From CAVVMA01 sp963830715 (GTDB taxonomy: Bacteria; Desulfobacterota; Binatia; Binatales; Binataceae): a stretch of 64,000 nucleotides of DNA. The DNA lies in the NCBI GenBank assembly GCA_963830715.1, contig CAWHNS010000007.1:186001-250000 (forward strand), given 5' to 3'. Under the pieces are notes generated by a model. That model saw only the letters and a program-made list of their open reading frames with translations, ran no database searches and was not told the origin of the DNA. Every line of letters begins with the position of its first letter. Within the stretch, counting starts at the first letter, position 1. The position numbers and the translations under genes were made by a program. Shown piece by piece: positions 45,420-55,878 of the stretch.

Positions 45420-46169
45420 CTAGCCCTGCCGCGGCGAGAGCTGGCGCCGTGCCTGCCAGCGATCGAGACCCGGACGGATCGCCGGCCCGCGCTCGAAGAA
45501 GGCGTGCAACGCCTGGCACGCCTCTTCCGGTGTCGCGGCCACGCTCAGGCATCGGTAGTCGTCGAGAGTCACGGTCATGTTCTCGAGCCAGCTGTCGAGG
45601 ATGCTTCGCCATTGTACCCCCAGCAGCACGAGCGGCCGCTCCGCGAACATCCGGAGCGACAGCTTCTGCCACGCGAAGGTCATTTCGGCCAGCGTTCCCA
45701 TCCCGCCGCGCATCGCGATCCATCCGTCAGCTCGATCGATGAGCCATCGGAATCGTGCGTAAAAGTTGGGCGCGTAGATCTCGTTCATCACATACGGATT
45801 CGCCTGATCCTCGAAGCCCTTCATGGTGATCCCGAGCACCTGCGCACCGGCGTCATGAGCGCCCTGGCTGACCGCCTCCATCACGCCCGTGTACCCGCCC
45901 GTCATTACGTCGAAGCCGTTGACGGCCAGTGCGCGGCCCATCTGGAGGCCCTCGTCGAAGAGTGCATCTCCCCTGGAAGCGCGCGAGCTTCCGAAGACGG
46001 CGATTAAGGGCCGTTCGCGCTTTCGCGGATCAAAGGGATTCGCGAGCTTGTGCGGTCGTCCGTTTGTGCGGCGATCGGCGCGCCGATGATTTCCGGAGGA
46101 GATTCCGTTTGCTTTGATTGTTGCCCCCTGCTGCTTGGAACCGGTCGGACGGGTCGAACGGGTCGCCAT
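45420..46169 (-). CDS. LOG-family (TIGR00730-type) Rossmann protein
   Basis: A 249-residue protein of the lysine-decarboxylase-like/LOG family, whose plant and bacterial members release cytokinin bases from their ribotides or cleave nucleotide monophosphates. Seen: IAVFGSSRASRGD, MTGGYTGVMEAVSQGAHDAGA and RGGMGTLAEMTFAW, a variant of the PGGxGTxxE motif with Arg for Pro. The N-terminal 50 residues are basic and probably disordered. Convergent with the MAPEG gene and divergent from the thiol peroxidase gene. Confidence 0.85.
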   Translation of the reverse strand: MATRSTRPTGSKQQGATIKANGISSGNHRRADRRTNGRPHKLANPFDPRKRERPLIAVFGSSRASRGDALFDEGLQMGRALAVNGFDVMTGGYTGVMEAVSQGAHDAGAQVLGITMKGFEDQANPYVMNEIYAPNFYARFRWLIDRADGWIAMRGGMGTLAEMTFAWQKLSLRMFAERPLVLLGVQWRSILDSWLENMTVTLDDYRCLSVAATPEEACQALHAFFERGPAIRPGLDRWQARRQLSPRQG

Positions 46170-46395
46170 AGGTCTCTGACCTCGGCAAAGGGGCGGGATT
46201 CGCGTTTCAGCCGCCTTTGCATACGAATTGTATTACCTGCGCTGCGTACAGTCAGCACCCGAATAACAGGTGGTGGCGATCGGCTCGAACAGGCTTGTGT
46301 TTCGGGCCTCGCGCACATATTTACGCCAACAACCCGACAGACTAGAGTCGAAGTTCCAACCCCACGATTTGCTGAATACGGAGGAGAACTAACCA

Positions 46396-46921
46396 ATGGC
46401 GGAAGAACGCAAAGGCGCCGTGACGATGAGAGGCAATCCGATGACCCTGGTCGGGACCGGAGATCAAGCCGGGACAGAAGGCCCCGAATTTTACCGCGGT
46501 CGGAAAGACCCTCGCGCCCGTCACGCTCGATCAGTTCAAGGGCAAGGTGAAGATCCTGTCGGCGGTGCCGTCGGTCGACACGCCGGTGTGCGACGTCGAG
46601 ACGCGCCGCTTCAACGAAGAGGCGGCCAAGCTGCCCGGCGACGTGCAGGTCGTGACCGTCTCGATGGATTTGCCGTTCGCGCAGACCCGATGGTGCGGCG
46701 CGGCGGGAGTCAACAAGGTCACGATGCTGAGCGACTACCAGCGAGCCGACTTCGGCGAGAAGTACGGCGCGCTGATCAAGGAACTGCATCTGCTGGCGCG
46801 CGCGGTCTTCGTGGTCGATAAGAACGACAACGTCACCCACGCCGAATACGTCAAGGAGATCGCCAACCAGCCCAACTACGATGCCGTGCTCGAGGCCGCC
46901 CGCAAGGCCGCAGCATCCTGA
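46396..46921 (+). CDS. tpx: Thiol peroxidase Tpx (frameshifted)
   Basis: Atypical two-Cys peroxiredoxin that reduces hydrogen peroxide and lipid hydroperoxides with thioredoxin. Opening MAEERKGAVTMRGNPMTLVG; after a single-base shift near 46455 the correct frame continues PEIKPGQKAPNFTAVGKTLAPVTL and then KILSAVPSVDTPVCDVETRRF with the peroxidatic Cys, QTRWCGAAG with the resolving Cys, and LLARAVFVVDKNDN. Joined length is about 174 residues, near the usual 165-170. GGAG stands 11 bases before the ATG. Confidence 0.9.
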
Positions 46922-46954
46922 ACGCGGCCCTTAAGCCGCGACAGCTGCGTCACG

Positions 46955-47701
46955 ATGCCGGCCACAGACAGGCACGCCTTCGCGGCGGAACTTCGGCGCG
47001 GGCTGTACGAGGCGATCTTCCGCCGCCGTGATATTCGCGAGTTCCTGCCCGATCCGGTTCCCGACCAGGTGCTCGCGCGCGCCCTGATCGCGGCTCATCA
47101 CGCGGCCAGCGTCGGCTTCACCCAACCCTGGGACTTCATCATCGTCCGCGACCTCGAGTTGCGGCGCGAAGTCAGGCGGATCTTCGATCGAGAGCGCGAG
47201 CTCAACGCCGCGCAATTCACGGGCGCGCGGCGCGAAAAATTCCTCTCGCTCAAACTCGAGGGAATCCTCGAAGCGCCGCTCAACCTGATCGTGACCTGCG
47301 AGCCCGATCGCTTCGGGCCGGGCGTGCTCGGCAAGGTCAGCATCGCCGACGTCGAGGTTTACTCGGCTTGCCTGGCGGTCGAAAATCTCTGGCTCGCCGC
47401 GCGAGCCGAAGGCCTCGGCATGGGATGGGTCAGTATTCTTCGCAATGACGCGCTCCGAAAGATCTTCGCGATTCCCGAGAGCGTCATTCCCGTCGCCTAT
47501 CTATGCCTCGGCTACGTTAAGGACTTTCCGCCGCGCCCGATACTCGAGAGCGACGAATGGGCCGCGCGCCTGCCAGCCCGCACGCTGCTCCATTTCGATT
47601 CGTGGAATGCGCGCAACGGCGCCGGTCAGGCGCTGGTGAAAGCGATCGAAGACGCCGCGATCTGGCGCGAGATTTTTCCCGCCGATCTTCCAGAACGCTG
47701 A
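46955..47701 (+). CDS. bluB: 5,6-Dimethylbenzimidazole synthase BluB
   Basis: Flavin-destructase of the nitroreductase fold that converts FMNH2 and oxygen to the lower ligand of vitamin B12. Seen: IFRRRDIREFLPDPVPDQVL, AAHHAASVGFTQPWDFIIV, REKFLSLKLEGILEAPLNLIVTC, and EGLGMGWVSIL. The 248-residue length is normal. The cobT gene follows by 16 bases, so lower-ligand synthesis and activation are in one operon. Oxygen is needed, which implies aerobic or microaerobic life. Confidence 0.92.
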   Translation: MPATDRHAFAAELRRGLYEAIFRRRDIREFLPDPVPDQVLARALIAAHHAASVGFTQPWDFIIVRDLELRREVRRIFDRERELNAAQFTGARREKFLSLKLEGILEAPLNLIVTCEPDRFGPGVLGKVSIADVEVYSACLAVENLWLAARAEGLGMGWVSILRNDALRKIFAIPESVIPVAYLCLGYVKDFPPRPILESDEWAARLPARTLLHFDSWNARNGAGQALVKAIEDAAIWREIFPADLPER

Positions 47702-47717
47702 TTCGCGATTGTCGGCG

Positions 47718-48783
47718 ATGGGTCTGCTGGACGAAACGCTCGCGGCGATAGCTCCGCCGGATGCCGCCGCGGCCCGCGCCGCGCTGGCGCGGCTCAATTC
47801 GCTCACCAAACCGGTCGGCAGCCTGGGTCGTCTCGAGGAAATCGTATGCCGCTACGCGGCGATTCGCCGCGACGGATCGGCGCGATGGGGCCGAGGAGCG
47901 ATCGCGGTGTTCGTCGCCGATCACGGCGTCGCCGACGAAGGCGTCAGCGCCTACCCCAGGGCGGTAACGGTCCAGATGCTGCGCAACATCGCGGAGGGCG
48001 GCGCTGCGATTAGCGTGCTCGCGCGCCATTTCGGCTTCGATCTCGAGGTAGTCAACGCCGGAGTCGAGTCGGACACGAGCGCGAATCCGCTGCCGCGCGT
48101 ACGTTACCGGCGGATCGGCGCGGGAACCCGGAGCTTGCTGCGCGGTCCGGCGATGTCGATCGAACAGGCGCGGCGCGCCATCGAAGCCGGCATCGAGGTC
48201 GCGCGCGATTCGGCGCGCGCCGGTGACAACGCTGCTCGGAATCGGCGAGATGGGAATCGCCAACAGCACGTCGGCTGCCGCCCTGCTGACCACGACGACC
48301 GGCGTATCCGCGTCGCGAATCGCGGGACGCGGCACCGGCCTCGATGAGGATCAATTTCGGCACAAGGTCGAAGTCATCGAAGCGGCGATCCGGCTCCACG
48401 CGTCCGTGCTGCGCGATCCGCTCGCCAGGCTGGCCGCGCTCGGCGGCTTCGAGATCGCAGCGATGACCGGCGCGTGCCTGGGCGGCGCCGCCCATCGTGT
48501 GCCGGTCGTGATCGACGGCTTTATCGCGACCGCGGCTGCGGCGATCGCTGCTGAGCTTCATCCGGCGCTTCGCGACTATCTGCTATTCGGGCATCGTTCG
48601 AGTGAGGGCGGTCATGCGCTCGCCCTCGAATATCTCGGCGCCCGACCGATCCTGGATTTGGACATGCGGTTGGGCGAGGGAACCGGCGCGGCGCTCGCGA
48701 TGGCGACGATCCGGGCGGCGCTCGAGTTGTTCCACTCGATGGCGACCTTCGCGGGCGCCGGCGTGTCGGAAAAGCTCAAGTGA
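47718..48783 (+). CDS. cobT: Nicotinate-nucleotide--dimethylbenzimidazole phosphoribosyltransferase CobT (frameshifted)
   Basis: Moves ribose phosphate from nicotinate mononucleotide to dimethylbenzimidazole. Seen: LTKPVGSLGRLEEI, FVADHGVADEGVSAYP, and after a frame change near 48228 LLGIGEMGIANSTSAAALL and the catalytic Glu in RLGEGTGAALAM. The ATG at 47718 is used; a TTG at 47709 is possible. Joined length about 355 residues. The stop overlaps the cobS GTG by four bases, implying translational coupling. Confidence 0.92.
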
Positions 48784-49556
48784 CTGAGCCGCACGCGCCG
48801 CAGGCGCGCGAAAGCAGCCCCCGATTCCTCGACGATCTGCGGCTCGCGCTAGCCTTTCTGACGATCCTGCCGGTGGGCCCGCGCCATCGCGTTCCGCCAG
48901 AGGCGAGGGCCGCCTCGTTCGCTTGGTTCCCAATCGCGGGATTCATGATCGGCGCGGCGCTTGCCGCGCTGGACTGGCTATTGGGCCTGATGTTCGGACA
49001 CGCGATTTGCTCGGTGCTCATCGTTCTGTCACTGACGGTCCTGACCGGCGCGGTCCATCTCGACGGCGTCGCCGACACCGCCGACGCGCTGGGCGCCGGA
49101 CGCGACCGCGAGCGCGCGCTCCGAATCCTGCGTGACAGCGCGATCGGCAGCTTCGGCGCGATCGGATTGTTCTTCGTGCTGGCGCTCAAGATTCTGGCGC
49201 TCGCCGCTATGGGAGGTCATCGGAGGTACGCGGCGCTTTACCTCGCGCCCGGGCTGGCCGGTGGGCGATGGTCGCCGTAAGCGAGGGACTCGATTATCTC
49301 CGCTCCGACGGCGCCGGTTCCTCGATTCTCGAGTCCGGCAGCGCGCGTAACTTCACATTCGCCTGCGCGACCGCGATCGTCGCTGCCGCGCTGGTCGCCG
49401 TCTGCTCGTACGATCGCCGCCTGCCTTGCCGCGGCGATCGCGACCCTGTTGATGCGCTCCTTCTACCGCGCCTGGCTCGACGGCGTGACCGGAGACCTGA
49501 TAGGCGCCGCCGGAGAAATCGTCGAGGTCATCGTGCTGGTCGTGATGTCACTTTGA
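48780..49556 (+). CDS. cobS: Adenosylcobinamide-GDP ribazoletransferase CobS (two frameshifts)
   Basis: Inner-membrane enzyme joining adenosylcobinamide-GDP and alpha-ribazole, the last step of B12 assembly. First frame: LALAFLTILPVG, the key acidic loop VHLDGVADTADALGAGRDRERALRILRDSAIGSFGA. It then shifts near 49262 to SEGLDYLRSDGA-type sequence and near 49425 to AAAIATLLMRSFYRAWLDGVTGDLIGAAGEIVEV, stopping at 49556. Joined length is about 258 residues, as usual. GTG start within the cobT stop. Confidence 0.9.
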
Positions 49557-49858
49557 TGGAGGGCGCGCGACCACAATAAAATGGCGCGCTGGCGGCCGCG
49601 GATTCCTAAGACTACTGGCGCAAAGAGAACAGGCACCGAGGCCCCCCGGTATGGCGCAGACGACGCGTGATCTCGACCTGTCAACAGCAGCGTACATGTG
49701 CGAAACCTGTTACCGTTATTCTCTCGCCTAGTGTGCTAGACGGGTAGCGAGGAGGAACCGTTAGCAACGCGTCCTAGCGAGGGCGAGAAGATGAGGGGTC
49801 TGAGCGCATGCTACTCGGGAACGAAGTACGGCGAGCGACATAAGGGTAAACTAACGCC
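49557..49858. other. Junction between cobS and the inserted unknown gene
   Basis: About 300 bases, less GC-rich than its surroundings toward 49690-49860. It contains CTAGTGTGCTAG (49727-49738), a palindrome framed by CTCGC and GCGAG, and a GAGGAGGA stretch not followed by a start at the right distance. These could mark one edge of an insertion. No ORF. Confidence 0.4.
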
Positions 49859-51738
49859 ATGCAGCAGGATACGAAGAATTGTCACACGGACGATCCCTAC
49901 CACGCTCGATGGTCGTATGAACAGTTGTTGCTGCATCAGCCACACATTCGTGTCGACGGCCTTTGGAGGAAGGCGGAGCGGTTTTACGCGGTTTGTCCTA
50001 ACCTCGAGAAGGGAGTTGTCGCGGCTGACGGTATGCCGTTGGAGAGATGGTTCGACCACTCCGGTCGTGTGGCCGGCTCGCCCGTAAAGCTCGTTTCGGC
50101 TCCTCCGGAAGGCGCCGTTCGCGTCGCGGAGCGGACTGCAAAGGATATCTGCGAGCTAAGAGGAACGCCTCTCACGGTCCGCGATGTAGAGACGTGCTTG
50201 GCCGTTTCGCTTCCTCTGGGTTTCCCGGAATTTCGGTTCAAAACATCGCCACCGGACGCATATGTCTATGTCGCGACTGCGTTGACGCCGGCCAGCGCCG
50301 AATCCTCGAAGAATACTTCGAGCCCTTCCAAGGCAGACTGCGTCTGAGCGTTGTGGTCAACGCAGCGCGAGCGACGGAGCCTGGTCCGGAAGGCTCACTT
50401 CTTGTCGATCCCTTGTATCTCGTCACGAGCAGGCGGCTCCCGCCGGCATACGGCGCCACGGTCAAAAGAGTTGTCGAAGAAGACGAAGAACGCTGGTCGA
50501 GTCAGCGGGAGAGAGTTCTAGCGAGCGACTTTCGGAAGCCAGCCGATCTGCTCCCCGAGTCGTTTCGCCCCGAGGGCTCACGCTGCCTCGTTGATGCGTC
50601 GGTCTTTCCCCCAAAGAATCTGCGTACATACGTGAGCCTCTACCGCAGGGTCGCGATTGTAATGCCGCTCGCGGATACCTATCAAGAAGCTCTCAAAGCA
50701 TTCCATGCGAACGAAGATGAAGTGGTTGAACTCGCTCGGCGGGGTCGTGTTCAATTTCTTCTGCCCCAGCCGCTAGTTCGCTATCCGCACCGTCTTCTCG
50801 AGCGCCTAGCCGAACTCGAAAAAGGCGCCATGTTGCTGTCCCGGCGACTAGCGGCCGCAACAATAGCCGATTCTCGGCGTCGAGTTCCTCTGCTCTATCC
50901 CCCATTCGGCATACCCGAGCGGCGCTTGTTGCTAGAAAGTCTGGCTGCTCTATCGGGCGGGAGGTCCGGAACCCTAGCCAAAGCGATCGCCGCGGAATTG
51001 GGTCGGATATGGTCTTCCGCGGAGGACACCGTGCAATTTCGCGGAGCGATGGCAACACCTTTCAATGGTGTTACCGCGTTGGCTGCCGCCGTCCTGAAGG
51101 AGATAACGGGTCAGGACAGATTGTTGGAACTCGGCGTTGCGGCAAGCTCGGTAGAATGGGCCGCAGCCCTCAGCGCGACGATTTTTCCCGTCGAGCCCAA
51201 GAACTACTCGGCACAAACGGCCACCGAGTTTTGCGCAAGCCTTTACTCCGGCGTGAATAGGGAAGCGGCGGCCCGTTCCCCAGGTGACGTAGAGACAGTA
51301 GTCGAGGGCCTCTTGGCTCTGGACAACGACGCGCCAATTCTGAAAGTAGAGGAAGCCTTCTCCGGAAACGACGTCGATCGGCTGAATAAAGTCGTCTACC
51401 GGCTTTCGGGGGCCGACGTTACGCCCGACGGATTGCGGAAAGCAATCGCTGAAATAAACGACCGGGTCAAGGCCTACGATAGCCGGAGCGAGCGCCAAAT
51501 GCGCGTGAACCTGGTCGCTCTCCTGGGAGCTTTGGGTACCGCGGCGTCCCTGGTCCTGAATCCGCCCGAGGTCAAGCTGCTTCCTCTGGGCGCCTGGCTG
51601 GTCAACTATCTGTTTCGAGATGCCGAGCCGGAATCCGCAGTAGGGAAGACGCTGGTAGATTGGGCGCGCGGCCTGAACGCATGGACTACCGGCGATGTTG
51701 TGCTTGTCAGTAGGGTGCGTCGAAATCTCGACTCGTGA
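49859..51738 (+). CDS. Large protein of unknown function inserted in the cobalamin cluster (frameshifted)
   Basis: About 626 residues when the frame break near 50285 is joined (first frame ends after DAYVYVATAL, second continues AGQRRILEEYFEPFQGRLRL). I recognise no family. Visible: an N-terminal part with AERFYAVCPNLEKG, the Cys pair region CLAVS and CV, a middle section GSRCLVDASVFPPKNLRTYVSL, a helical section LPQPLVRYPHRLLERLAEL and KGAMLLSRRLAAATIADSRRR, and one hydrophobic helix near the end (LVALLGALGTAASLVL). Codon use is less GC-biased than in the cob genes. It separates cobS from cobU, so it is likely acquired later. A role in B12 is not implied. Confidence 0.62.
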
Positions 51739-51862
51739 AGTCCTCGTACTCCTCCCGAAGTCCTGGTGTGAGCTCCAGCTAGCACGATTGTTTCCGGGCT
51801 GCTTCACCCACAGGCCTCGACGCTTACCGCGCAGGTACCAAGGGAGGGGCGGATCGGGGCTC

Positions 51863-52384
51863 CTACTTCACCCTCAGCGGCACGCCCGCGACCATCAGCA
51901 CGACTTCGTCGGCGGCCCTCGCGATCTTCTGGTTGGTCCATCCGAGCAGGTCGCGGAAGCGGCGTGCGGTCGGATTGTCGGGCACGACTCCCGCGCCGAC
52001 TTCGTCGGTCACCACCACGCTTGCATACGAGGCCTCGTGCAGCACTTTGGCGAGCGATTCCGCTTCGCTGAGCACCGCGGTGTCGTTGGTGTATATTGCC
52101 ATCAGGTTCGATACCCACAGCGTCAGGCAATCCAGCACGACTATGTCCGCGCGGCCCTCCATTCCAGCCAGCGCGGCCACGACATTGAGCGGTTCCTCGA
52201 TCGTATGAAATTCCTGCGGGCGATTCGCGCGATGATGCTCGATGCGCGCGATCATCTCGTCGTCCAGCGCCTGCGCGGTGGCGACGAACGTGCGCCGGCG
52301 GCCGTGAAGCTCAACCGCGCGCGCGATTGCGAACCCGCTCTTGCCGCTTCGAGCGCCCCCGGTGATTAGCGTGATCGTGCCCAT
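51863..52384 (-). CDS. cobU: Adenosylcobinamide kinase/guanylyltransferase CobU
   Basis: Bifunctional enzyme that phosphorylates adenosylcobinamide and adds GMP, giving the CobS substrate. Walker A GGARSGKS near the N-terminus, IEHHRANRP with the guanylylated His region, VVLDCLTLWVSNL as Walker B, and VTDEVGAGVVPDNPTARRFRDLLG. Length 173 residues is normal. It is transcribed away from the riboswitch and convergent with the unknown gene. Confidence 0.93.
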   Translation of the reverse strand: MGTITLITGGARSGKSGFAIARAVELHGRRRTFVATAQALDDEMIARIEHHRANRPQEFHTIEEPLNVVAALAGMEGRADIVVLDCLTLWVSNLMAIYTNDTAVLSEAESLAKVLHEASYASVVVTDEVGAGVVPDNPTARRFRDLLGWTNQKIARAADEVVLMVAGVPLRVK

Positions 52385-52454
52385 CTTCAGGACTTGAGCC
52401 TAACGCACTCCTCGTGCCCTTGACTATCTGTTGGCCGCGAACTAAAAACTGCGC

Positions 52455-52600
52455 TCAGAAGCATCCCCGGTGATCGGGAAGCCGGTTGAAATCCGGCGCT
52501 GCCCCGCAACTGTGTGGGGGGACGACGGCCCACGATGCCACCGCGTAAGCGGGAAGGCGGGCCCGAGGGCGATCCCCAAGCCAGGAGACCGGCCGGGAGA
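52455..52600 (+). ncRNA. Cobalamin riboswitch
   Basis: The core motifs are plain: GGTGATCGGGAAGCCGGTTGAAATCCGGCGCTGCCCCGCAACTGT (given here as a position range 52469-52513 for the P3-P6 core; key bases GGGAA-N-CCGGTTGAAATCCGG) and the B12 box AAGCCAGGAGACC at 52578-52590. It lies ahead of btuB on the same strand, where adenosylcobalamin binding should shut off receptor synthesis. Confidence 0.95.
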
Positions 52601-52650
52601 CTAAGCCGCTGGCCTTCCGCGGGGAGGGTGGCTTCAGGAATCGCCTGACG

Positions 52651-52684
52651 CCCGGCCCCTTACAGCGCGGTCGGGTTTTTCTTT
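52651..52684 (+). terminator. Intrinsic terminator, expression platform of the riboswitch
   Basis: CCCGGCC (52651-52657) pairs with GGTCGGG (52669-52675) through one G-T wobble, followed at once by TTTTTCTTT. It stands 50 bases before the btuB start, so the riboswitch probably works by transcription termination. Confidence 0.75.
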
Positions 52685-52736
52685 CGGCCCGATCGCTGCC
52701 CCTCGCCGAAGGCCGGCGCACACGAGGGTGTCGGCC

Positions 52737-54789
52737 ATGAGGCGATTTGAGATTCCGCCGATCGTTCCGCTTGTCTTCCTGGTTCTCGCCATATTGGCCG
52801 GGGCGCCGCGCGCGAGCGCCGACGGTCCCGGCGCAAGCCCGCTGCCCGCCGCCGCGACACCGGCCGCCGCGCCATCGCCCGCGACATCGCAGCCGCCCGC
52901 GCCACAGGCCCAGCAATTGCCGACGATCGTGGTGACCGCGACGCGCGTCGATCAGCCGCTCAGCGAGATCGGCACGACGGTCACGGTCGTTGACGACTCC
53001 CAGATCGAGTCGCAGAAAATCGAGCAGGTGAATGACGCCTTGCGAGAGGTGCCGGGCGTCGAGCTGGTCCAGAGCGGATCGCCGGGCGCGCTAAGCGACG
53101 TCTTCATCCGTGGCGCGACACCCGCGCAGACCCTGGTACTGATCGATGGGGTCGCGGTCAACACGGGCTCGTCGGGCAGCTTCGACCTGTCCGGACTTAA
53201 CTACCGACAATCTCGACCGGATCGAGGTCGTGCGCGGCGCCGGCGGCGCGCTGTACGGCTCGCAGGCAGTCGGCGGCGTGATCAACTTCATCTCGAAAGA
53301 GGGCCAGGGTCCTCCGCAGTTCAGCCTCCTCAGCGCCGGAGGCACGCGGGCGACTTCGCTCCAGACGTTGACCATGAACGGGTCGGAAGGGAACCTCGGC
53401 TACTCGGGGGCGCTGTCATACTTCTCGACCACCGGTTTCCGTCCGATCAACGACAGCTACGACAATCTCTCGGGCTCGATGCGGCTGGACTACCATCTCG
53501 ACGCCGACACCTCCGTGCGAGGCTTCGCGCGCTATACCAGGTCGAATACGAGTCTGGTGAACTACTCGAACTTCATCGAACCGATCGATCCGGACGCGCA
53601 TCAGCGCAACGAGTTCATGCTCTTCAAAGGCGAGATCGAACGCCGCTTCGGCGACCGGCTCCTGGTGCGACTCAACTCGTCGTACGTGCGCAACGAGATC
53701 CGGATAAACAACTATCCCGATCCGGGCGACCCGGCGTTCGAAACGAGCGACATTCCGGAGGAGACTCGCGGGGCGAACCTCGAGGCGGTTTACACCTGGG
53801 CCAAGGGCATCCGCACCGTTGCCGGTTTCGATTTCAAGGATCGATGGCTGCGATCGGGCGATCTGTTCTCCGAGTTCAACTCGACATCGGTCACCGTGTT
53901 CACCGCGCGCCGGCAGGAATATGCGGGCTATGTGGAACAGGAGGTCAGCCTGCTCGACGGCCACCTGCTCGGCACGGCCGGATTTCGGGCCGACGGCAAC
54001 AGCGACTTCGGAGAGGAAGTGAGTCCGTCGTGGTCGGTCGTGATACCAGTCTCGCAGGCCGGAGTCGCGTTGCGCGGCAGCTACAGCGAAGGCTTTCGCG
54101 CGCCCAGCTTCGACGAGTTGTTCTTCCCGAATTTCGGCAATCGGAACCTCAATCCGGAAATTTCCAGCGAATATGACGGCGGCGTCACCAAGACTTTCGG
54201 CGAATCGATCTCCTTCACCGCGACCTACTTCTCGCGCCGGATTCACAATCTAATCGAGCCGATACCGTGTACGACTTACCCCGGATGCGAAACGGTCGCC
54301 AACGCCGGGCGCGTCGAAGCGCAAGGCGTGGAGCTGGCGCCGAACCTGCGAATCACGCGTGAATTCACGCTCAGCGGAAGCTTCACCGTGATCGATGAGA
54401 CCCACAAACCACCTCCGCCTCCCCCGTCTCCGCTGATGCCGCTCGACGTGAGGCCGGTCCGAGTGCCGAAGCATTCCGCATCCGGGCTCGCGCAATACGT
54501 CCGCGACGCCGTGTTCACTCCGAACGACACGGTAACGGCGAGCCTCGCCTACACGTTCGTAGGCGATCGCGACGACATCGTACCGACCACCGGAACGATC
54601 CGGAGCCACGTGGGCTACCATCGTTTCGACGCGGTTGTGTCCTATGCTCTGGGCCGGCGATGGGGCCGAATCCGGGGCGAGGAAGTCTTCACGCGGATTC
54701 AAAACCTGTTCGACCGCAATTACTCGGAAGCGTTCGGTTTCAAGGCGCCGCCGATCAACGCGCTCGCCGGAGTGAAGGTGGCCTTCTGA
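52737..54789 (+). CDS. btuB: TonB-dependent cobalamin receptor BtuB (frameshifted)
   Basis: Outer-membrane transporter for corrinoids, assigned from the riboswitch in front and btuF behind. The ATG at 52737 has GAGGGTG 8 bases upstream. Signal peptide (IVPLVFLVLAILAGAPRASA), a Pro/Ala linker, then the TonB box-like PTIVVTATRVDQ and plug (VNDALREVPGVELVQSGSPGALSDVFIRG). The frame breaks near 53200 and resumes with NLDRIEVVRGAGGALYGSQAVGGVINFIS, then a barrel to a terminal Phe. Joined length about 684 residues. Confidence 0.9.
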
Positions 54790-54790
54790 A

Positions 54791-55714
54791 ATGGCGCCTC
54801 AGCGACCGAACCGGGCCGAAGCCCGCCCGGCCGTCACCCTAGCGCTCGCCGCGTTGGCTGCGGCGGCCGCGATCCTCGCTGCGCCGCGCGTGGTCGCGGC
54901 GCAACCCGAGCGGATCGTGTCGCTCGCGCCGTCGATCACGGAAGCGCTGTTCGCTCTCGGCGCCGGTGCGGATGTGGTCGGCGTGTCCCAGTATTGCGAT
55001 TATCCGGAGGAGGCCAGGCGGCTTCCCAAGGTCGGATCGTTTCTCACTCCCAATGTCGAAGTGATCGCCGGCCTCAGGCCGACGCTCGTCGTCGGGCTTG
55101 CGATCTCGTCGAACCTGCGCGAGGTGCGCGCGATTAGCGCGATGGGTTATTCGACCCTGATGGTCAGCGACGACACGCTCGCCGACGTAATCGCAATGAT
55201 CCTCAAGCTCGGCGATCACATCGGCCGCGGCGGCCCTGCGCGCGAACTTGCCCGGAAGATCCAATCGCATATCGACGCGGTGCGCGCGCGGCTTCGGAAT
55301 ACGACTCCTCGCCGCGTCCTGATGCTGGTCGGCCATCAGCCGATCGTCGCGGTAGGTCCGGGCACTTATCTGGACGATCTGCTCAAGCTCGCGAGCGCAG
55401 TGAATATCGCGGACAGCGGCCAGGCGTGGCCGCATCTCAGCATCGAGTACGTCATCGCGATGGCGCCGGAGGTAATCCTCGACGGCCAGATGGGCACCGA
55501 TGCGTCTTCACCGGAAGGATACTGGGCGCAATATCGAACGATTCCGGCGGTCCGAAACCATCGTGTCTATGGCTATCCGGAAGACTTGATGCTTCGTCCC
55601 GGACCGCGCGTCACCGAATCGCTGGACACACTTGCGGCCATGATTCATCCGGAGGCGCCGGCGCCTCCGGCCGCCTCGACGATGGCTGGTCACGAGCCGA
55701 GCCGGGGCGACTGA
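54791..55714 (+). CDS. btuF: Cobalamin-type ABC substrate-binding protein BtuF
   Basis: Periplasmic binding protein of the Fe/B12 class, 307 residues, starting one base after btuB. Signal peptide (ALAALAAAAAILAAPRVVAA), then RIVSLAPSITEALFALGAGADVVGVSQYCDYP, VEVIAGLRPTLVV and the closing RPGPRVTESLDTLAAMIHP, all typical of BtuF/FepB proteins. No permease or ATPase (BtuCD) gene follows, so those must be elsewhere or another permease is used. Confidence 0.9.
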   Translation: MAPQRPNRAEARPAVTLALAALAAAAAILAAPRVVAAQPERIVSLAPSITEALFALGAGADVVGVSQYCDYPEEARRLPKVGSFLTPNVEVIAGLRPTLVVGLAISSNLREVRAISAMGYSTLMVSDDTLADVIAMILKLGDHIGRGGPARELARKIQSHIDAVRARLRNTTPRRVLMLVGHQPIVAVGPGTYLDDLLKLASAVNIADSGQAWPHLSIEYVIAMAPEVILDGQMGTDASSPEGYWAQYRTIPAVRNHRVYGYPEDLMLRPGPRVTESLDTLAAMIHPEAPAPPAASTMAGHEPSRGD

Positions 55715-55878
55715 CCGACGAGAGGGCGCCCGAGCTAATGCGAGGGTAGGTGAAGGGTGTGCCACCCCGGAGGAAATTCACAGCCTCCGCGCGCCGAGCT
55801 CGGCGATTTATCGGTTCCGTCCCCGGCGAGCTTAGGGCATAGTGGCAGGGTATCCGGCCGATCGGAGGGCTGTTCTCG

